This document shows positions 60,573 through 64,000 of a DNA stretch of 64,000 bases, one piece after another. The first letter of the stretch is position 1. Every line of letters starts with the position of its first letter. A program made the translations under genes and the position numbers. The stretch spans positions 103,375,812-103,439,811 of the forward strand of contig CM034546.1 in NCBI GenBank assembly GCA_020055645.1, in the 5' to 3' direction. The notes beneath the pieces were generated by a model. It made no database searches. It was not told where the DNA came from and saw nothing but the letters and a program-made list of their open reading frames with translations. The stretch is from Tomocerus qinae (lineage: Eukaryota > Arthropoda > Collembola > Entomobryomorpha > Tomoceridae).

Positions 60573-62834
60573 CTGTGTACACAAAATAAAAACGAAACAA
60601 TGTAACACCCAGTAAAAGATAGGGTAATGTTTGTCATGTTCATTTATTCATTTACGGTGTTGTATATCAAGATAGGGTTTTTGGTGTCGCATCCCATGTT
60701 AGTTTTGCAGCAAGATCCAGGTACTCTTCCATAAGGAGTTGTATACCAATCCGAGTAGCCTTCAATTCCACAGCAGTGAAGCTGCAAAAACAAAACAGTT
60801 ATCATTTCACACAGCTTGCACCAGTATAAAAACTAATCGCACAAATGAAACACTGCATTGTGCAACATTTTATATCTCGAGACACATTTTATAACGGGTA
60901 GCAGTTGCACTTTTGACATCTATTAAGGCCGCCATTATTTCCCGACTGCGCCATTATTTGATACACATTAATAGACTTGTGGAAAGATAAAAATTAATGT
61001 AATGGCTAAGTATATACTGCAAAAAAAGGATGAAAAAAATGTATTCATACAGTTGTTTGCAGAGAATTGATCGCCGAAGTACGTGCATGATCGTGATTGT
61101 AGACAGCAAGAGAACTATTTAAGCCTCGTTGAAAAGAAGACCGTAATTTTGATCTATAGGCATATCCAGAGATGCAGGCTCCAACTTCAACCACAAAAAC
61201 GATCGCCAGAAACGCTGCGTACTGTGTACGTGACAGGTTAAGAAATATAGATATTAGAAAATTCTTTCCCTCCAATATTTAACGCAAAAGTACATTTCAA
61301 TTAAAAAACTCTCATAAATCTTCTCTGCGCTCCATACTAAATAAACCAAGATTTTGATTTATTGTCGAACTGCGTAGGTACCGATGTAATATATGTAACT
61401 ACAATGTTTACTTTGCAAGAACATCTACTGTCTAGTCTTGGGAAAAACTACTCGCAATGTACGCTAATAAATCTTCCACTATGTACATTTACAATCTACG
61501 CTGTCGCAAGTTACCGGCTTATTTATGGGGAATTACACTACTCTTGGACACTTTTGGCTATGCATCCACCGAGAGCCTAAATGATACTTTGATTGTCCTT
61601 TAAAATGATTGCCAGCTACAAACCTATAAAAATTCACGTTCAAATTGAGATATTTATTTTCTTACACAGACCTATATTCAAGTCTTATGTCTACACAGTT
61701 CTAAATTGTCGTTCTTTATTCCGAACACAGTATATCGATTGATTTTTTTCAGACCTGTCACAAAACTGACTCATGGGTTTATCGCAAAACGTGTTTATAT
61801 TATGAATCCATACAAAGCCTACTCTTCTGGAAGGATTTTTAGTTCCGTATTCCCAGCCTTTCAGCGTATTCCCCACATCATCAAATATCTGCAGTGCCCT
61901 AATGATCACAATTTCCTCCGAATTCAAGATAAATATGATATACAATTGTTACAATTCTTTCTTCAGACGACTTTAGCAAACGAGGTTTGCTAATGTCGTC
62001 TGAAAATGATAGCCGTAAAATCCCAAATCCCCAGAATCGAAACATCGATATTTTTAGGTGACATTTTCAGTTTTTAAGAGGATATATTTCCCTATTTTAT
62101 ACACACATTCGTCTATATGGAATATTTTCAATGCAGGAAAAAATGGTCGGTGTTAGCTGTACGTAGGGATAATGAAACCTTCAAATGGTATTAAGAATGT
62201 GAAATGCGTTATAAAAGAATTAGTAAGGCTGAATAAAATATTACAATTGGAAAAAGGCAACCTAAATCTAGGTAACTAATTCCCACTTATTGATAACGAC
62301 AAATTTTTGAAAAGTCTAGTCTTCTATTCACGCTAATTAATTTTCATTTCTCAGAGTTCTGAGATAGTGATAATTCAGAAACGCTCTAGTAGGTTTCCTA
62401 ACATTAATATTGTAGGGTAACTTGGATTTAAAGGAATCAATAGATATCTGGAGGCAATAGTTTTTATTGATTTTGATTTATGCATACTTATCTGTGCGCA
62501 TTGTCTTACAATCGAAGCTATAGGGAAGAATTAGATGCTAGAATATAATGGAAAAATAGCTGCAGTGAACTGGGAGTTAGAAAGATTAATGAAAATGATG
62601 ATGTTAGTGAAAAATGAAGTTAATAAATGAGATAAAGTATCTTACGATGTAAAGCAGAATGGGTTGTTCCTTGACGGTGCAGCAGCAGGCGAGAGTAGCC
62701 AAGAAGAGGATGAGAAGTCCAGTGCCAACAAGTACGTAAGGAGCCGTTGCGGAGAAGTCAGGAGAAAGTTCCATATATTTGTGTAGCTCCAAATTTAGAT
62801 ATATGCCCAACACCAAGAGCAGGATCCCTGACAG
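60417..62834 (-). CDS. Tetraspanin (last four coding exons; N-terminus missing)
   Basis: Tetraspanins are four-pass membrane proteins that organise adhesion and signalling complexes. Exons 62646-62834, 61051-61221, 60656-60781 and 60417-60572 all splice in phase 0 to give 213 residues plus stop. In order they give the end of TM1 (SGILLLVLGIYL), the small loop, TM2 (YVLVGTGLLILFLATLACCC), TM3 (YAAFLAIVFVVEVGACISG), a large extracellular loop with the signature CCG (LQTTLHCCGIEGYSDW), GSCCK, GC and a last GC, and TM4 with a short tail ending KTKYEQMT. Six loop Cys fit the common three-disulfide layout. The large loop lacks an obvious N-glycosylation cluster apart from NSS. The first exon, with the start codon and most of TM1, is not seen and probably lies beyond 64,000. 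Confidence 0.93.
60656..60781 (-). CDS. Tetraspanin exon: CCG motif of the large loop
   Basis: The acceptor is TTTTTGCAG|CTT and the donor ACACC|GTAAAT. It encodes LHCCGIEGYSDWY, VPGSCCK and MGCDTKN, the hallmark cysteine pattern of the family. Confidence 0.93.
61051..61221 (-). CDS. Tetraspanin exon: TM3 and start of large loop
   Basis: The acceptor is GTACACAG|TAC and the donor ACAACT|GTATGA. It encodes YAAFLAIVFVVEVGACISG with the conserved Glu of TM3, then a loop helix region up to SLQTT, which joins directly to LHCCG in the next exon. Confidence 0.92.
61962..62004. repeat. Near-perfect hairpin (20-bp arms, 3-base loop) in a tetraspanin intron
   Basis: TTCAGACGACTTTAGCAAAC at 61962-61981 is followed by GAG and by its reverse complement at 61985-62004 with one mismatch. 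It lies in the intron between the tetraspanin exons at 61051-61221 and 62646-62834. The loop is too short for a usual microRNA precursor. Confidence 0.93.
62646..62834 (-). CDS. Tetraspanin exon: TM1 end, small loop, TM2
   Basis: The acceptor (reading on -) is TTCAG|CTG and the donor TACATC|GTAAGA. The exon encodes LSGILLLVLGIYLNLE and then YVLVGTGLLILFLATLACCC with the usual small residues and juxtamembrane Cys (CCC, probably palmitoylated), then KEQPILLYI leading into TM3. Confidence 0.92.
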
Positions 62835-64000
62835 CTGAACAAATTGTAATGAGATGAGCTTGCGAAAACAGGGAATTATCTCGTCTTATCTGAGCTTAAC
62901 TTTCGCTACACTGGCAGAATAACTTTCAGCCTTGCCTACGTTATACACTTAAAGGGAAATTAAGGTATGAAGAAATTTCGTAGAACTCGAGTTAAGCTAC
63001 ATACTTAAATTTCTAAAGGGATGTTTAGGCATGTATAAACACAAACAGTCTACAGTTATACATTATGCAACGCAAGAGAAGCATGAACCATAAATCTGAC
63101 ACTAAGAATCTCTCGACCTTCTGGCCTAATAAGCAAGGGCAATCGCTCATAGAGTAAGTAATGTAGTAGCATCTCTCAAAGCTTGGCTATATAAAGTAGG
63201 GACTTCAAAATATACTGAAAAGTTTTATATACTTAAGAATAGCTGTCGGGCATAACGTACGAGCATGTACTAGGAAAAACAAAGATTTAATTTCTTGATG
63301 GAAAGATGCCTTGTAGTAGGGGAGAGGAGATTATACAAGTAGATATTTGCTCTCCATTTTTGGAAAATGGAGTGTATATTATGGTTGTTAAAAATGTAGA
63401 AGGATATTTGTAGAGGAGAATTGAATGAGGAAAGCGCTAGTGCTATCTTATTCTGGATAGTTTTGTTTGTTTTTGCAGTAGTTGTTAATATTGTGAGGGC
63501 AAGTATGTGAGAGGGATCACTAAGGGAGTTTTCCATCCTGCTTCTAACTAAATATTGCATGACATCATTTATTAGAGCGTCCTTTACGATTGTGCTGGTT
63601 TGGTTATACTGTCATAGAGTATTTCTTGAAGAAACTAGTCACAGAGAAATGTCGCTATGTAGTAAGTGTTACGTGAAAGCAGAGAGATAAATGAAGGGAG
63701 ACATGCTCTGCCCCTCTTTTCCATTAAACACTCGGCGCAACTTTTCTGTAAGAAAACCAAACGCCCTGAGCATCTATCTAAACATACATGATAGTACTTG
63801 CTGGTACTTGTTCAGTACTGAAACTAATTGTAATGGAAGTTCTTAAATTCCGGAGTTGAAAGAAAGATGCTTCCTTACACACTATTTCAATTTTATCGTA
63901 CCTATTTACAGCAGTTTCTACTTAAGTTCAGCAGTTTGACACTAATTCGTTGTAGATGGGCAAACTTTGTGTGCAATTATGGAGAGGAATTATAAAGTCA
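62835..64000. other. Tetraspanin intron or upstream DNA
   Basis: I looked on the - strand for a first exon with Met, a short tail and the FN-x-x-F start of TM1 and did not find one. This stretch is therefore probably intron. Nothing else is supported. Confidence 0.55.

Noticed and set aside
61691-61993. Overlapping open frames on both strands in a tetraspanin intron
   Set aside because: Neither carries tetraspanin motifs nor splices in phase with the flanking exons; kept only as a hint next to the hairpin.
1-64000. CRISPR arrays, bacterial operons, riboswitches
   Set aside because: The window is eukaryotic, with GT-AG introns throughout; no regularly spaced direct-repeat array with unique spacers is seen.

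Overview
This window looks like arthropod nuclear DNA, most probably insect. It is AT-rich, intron-rich and sparsely coded. The evidence is a neuroligin with insect-type wording in its ectodomain (for example [12 protein letters not shown]), a BTB zinc-finger gene of the insect tramtrack/broad/bric-a-brac class, a multi-exon tetraspanin, and a BEL/Pao retroelement. I cannot name the species.

Layout. Positions 1-31,338 are dominated by the 3' part of a neuroligin gene on the + strand. Nine exons (2700-2808, 12833-13017, 24204-24418, 24919-25036, 26016-26120, 26591-26874, 29389-29555, 30430-30741, 30875-31338) join in one phase-consistent frame of 652 codons plus stop; the 5' exons lie before the window. 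Two introns exceed 10 kb, and the second holds a nearly full-length BEL/Pao element (13643-19316) in the same orientation. Its two 545-bp LTRs look identical and it is flanked by the 5-bp duplication GTGCG, so it is a very young insertion. It has no recognisable gag.

From about 31.9 to 52.6 kb there is a 20-kb stretch with no firmly supported gene. It holds three successive blocks in which base skew flips from G-rich to C-rich on the + strand (near 37.2, 40.8 and 44.9 kb), a strong G-quadruplex motif inside one of them, and a perfect 16-bp-arm hairpin at 38271-38304. At 52660-54386 there is a two-exon BTB/POZ C2H2 transcription factor. At 58208-58798 there is a single-exon gene for a small secreted protein of no known family, preceded by a TATA-like box and by a 154-bp inverted-repeat (MITE-like) element. 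The right end (60417-62834, - strand) carries the last four coding exons of a tetraspanin, whose first exon is probably beyond 64,000.

The genes are not an obvious functional cluster. Neuroligin (synaptic adhesion) and tetraspanin (membrane organiser) are membrane proteins; the BTB factor is nuclear. The points I would follow first are the neuroligin with two catalytic-triad positions lost and a class II-like C-terminal PDZ ligand, the orphan secreted gene, the repeated skew-flip blocks, and the precise hairpins.
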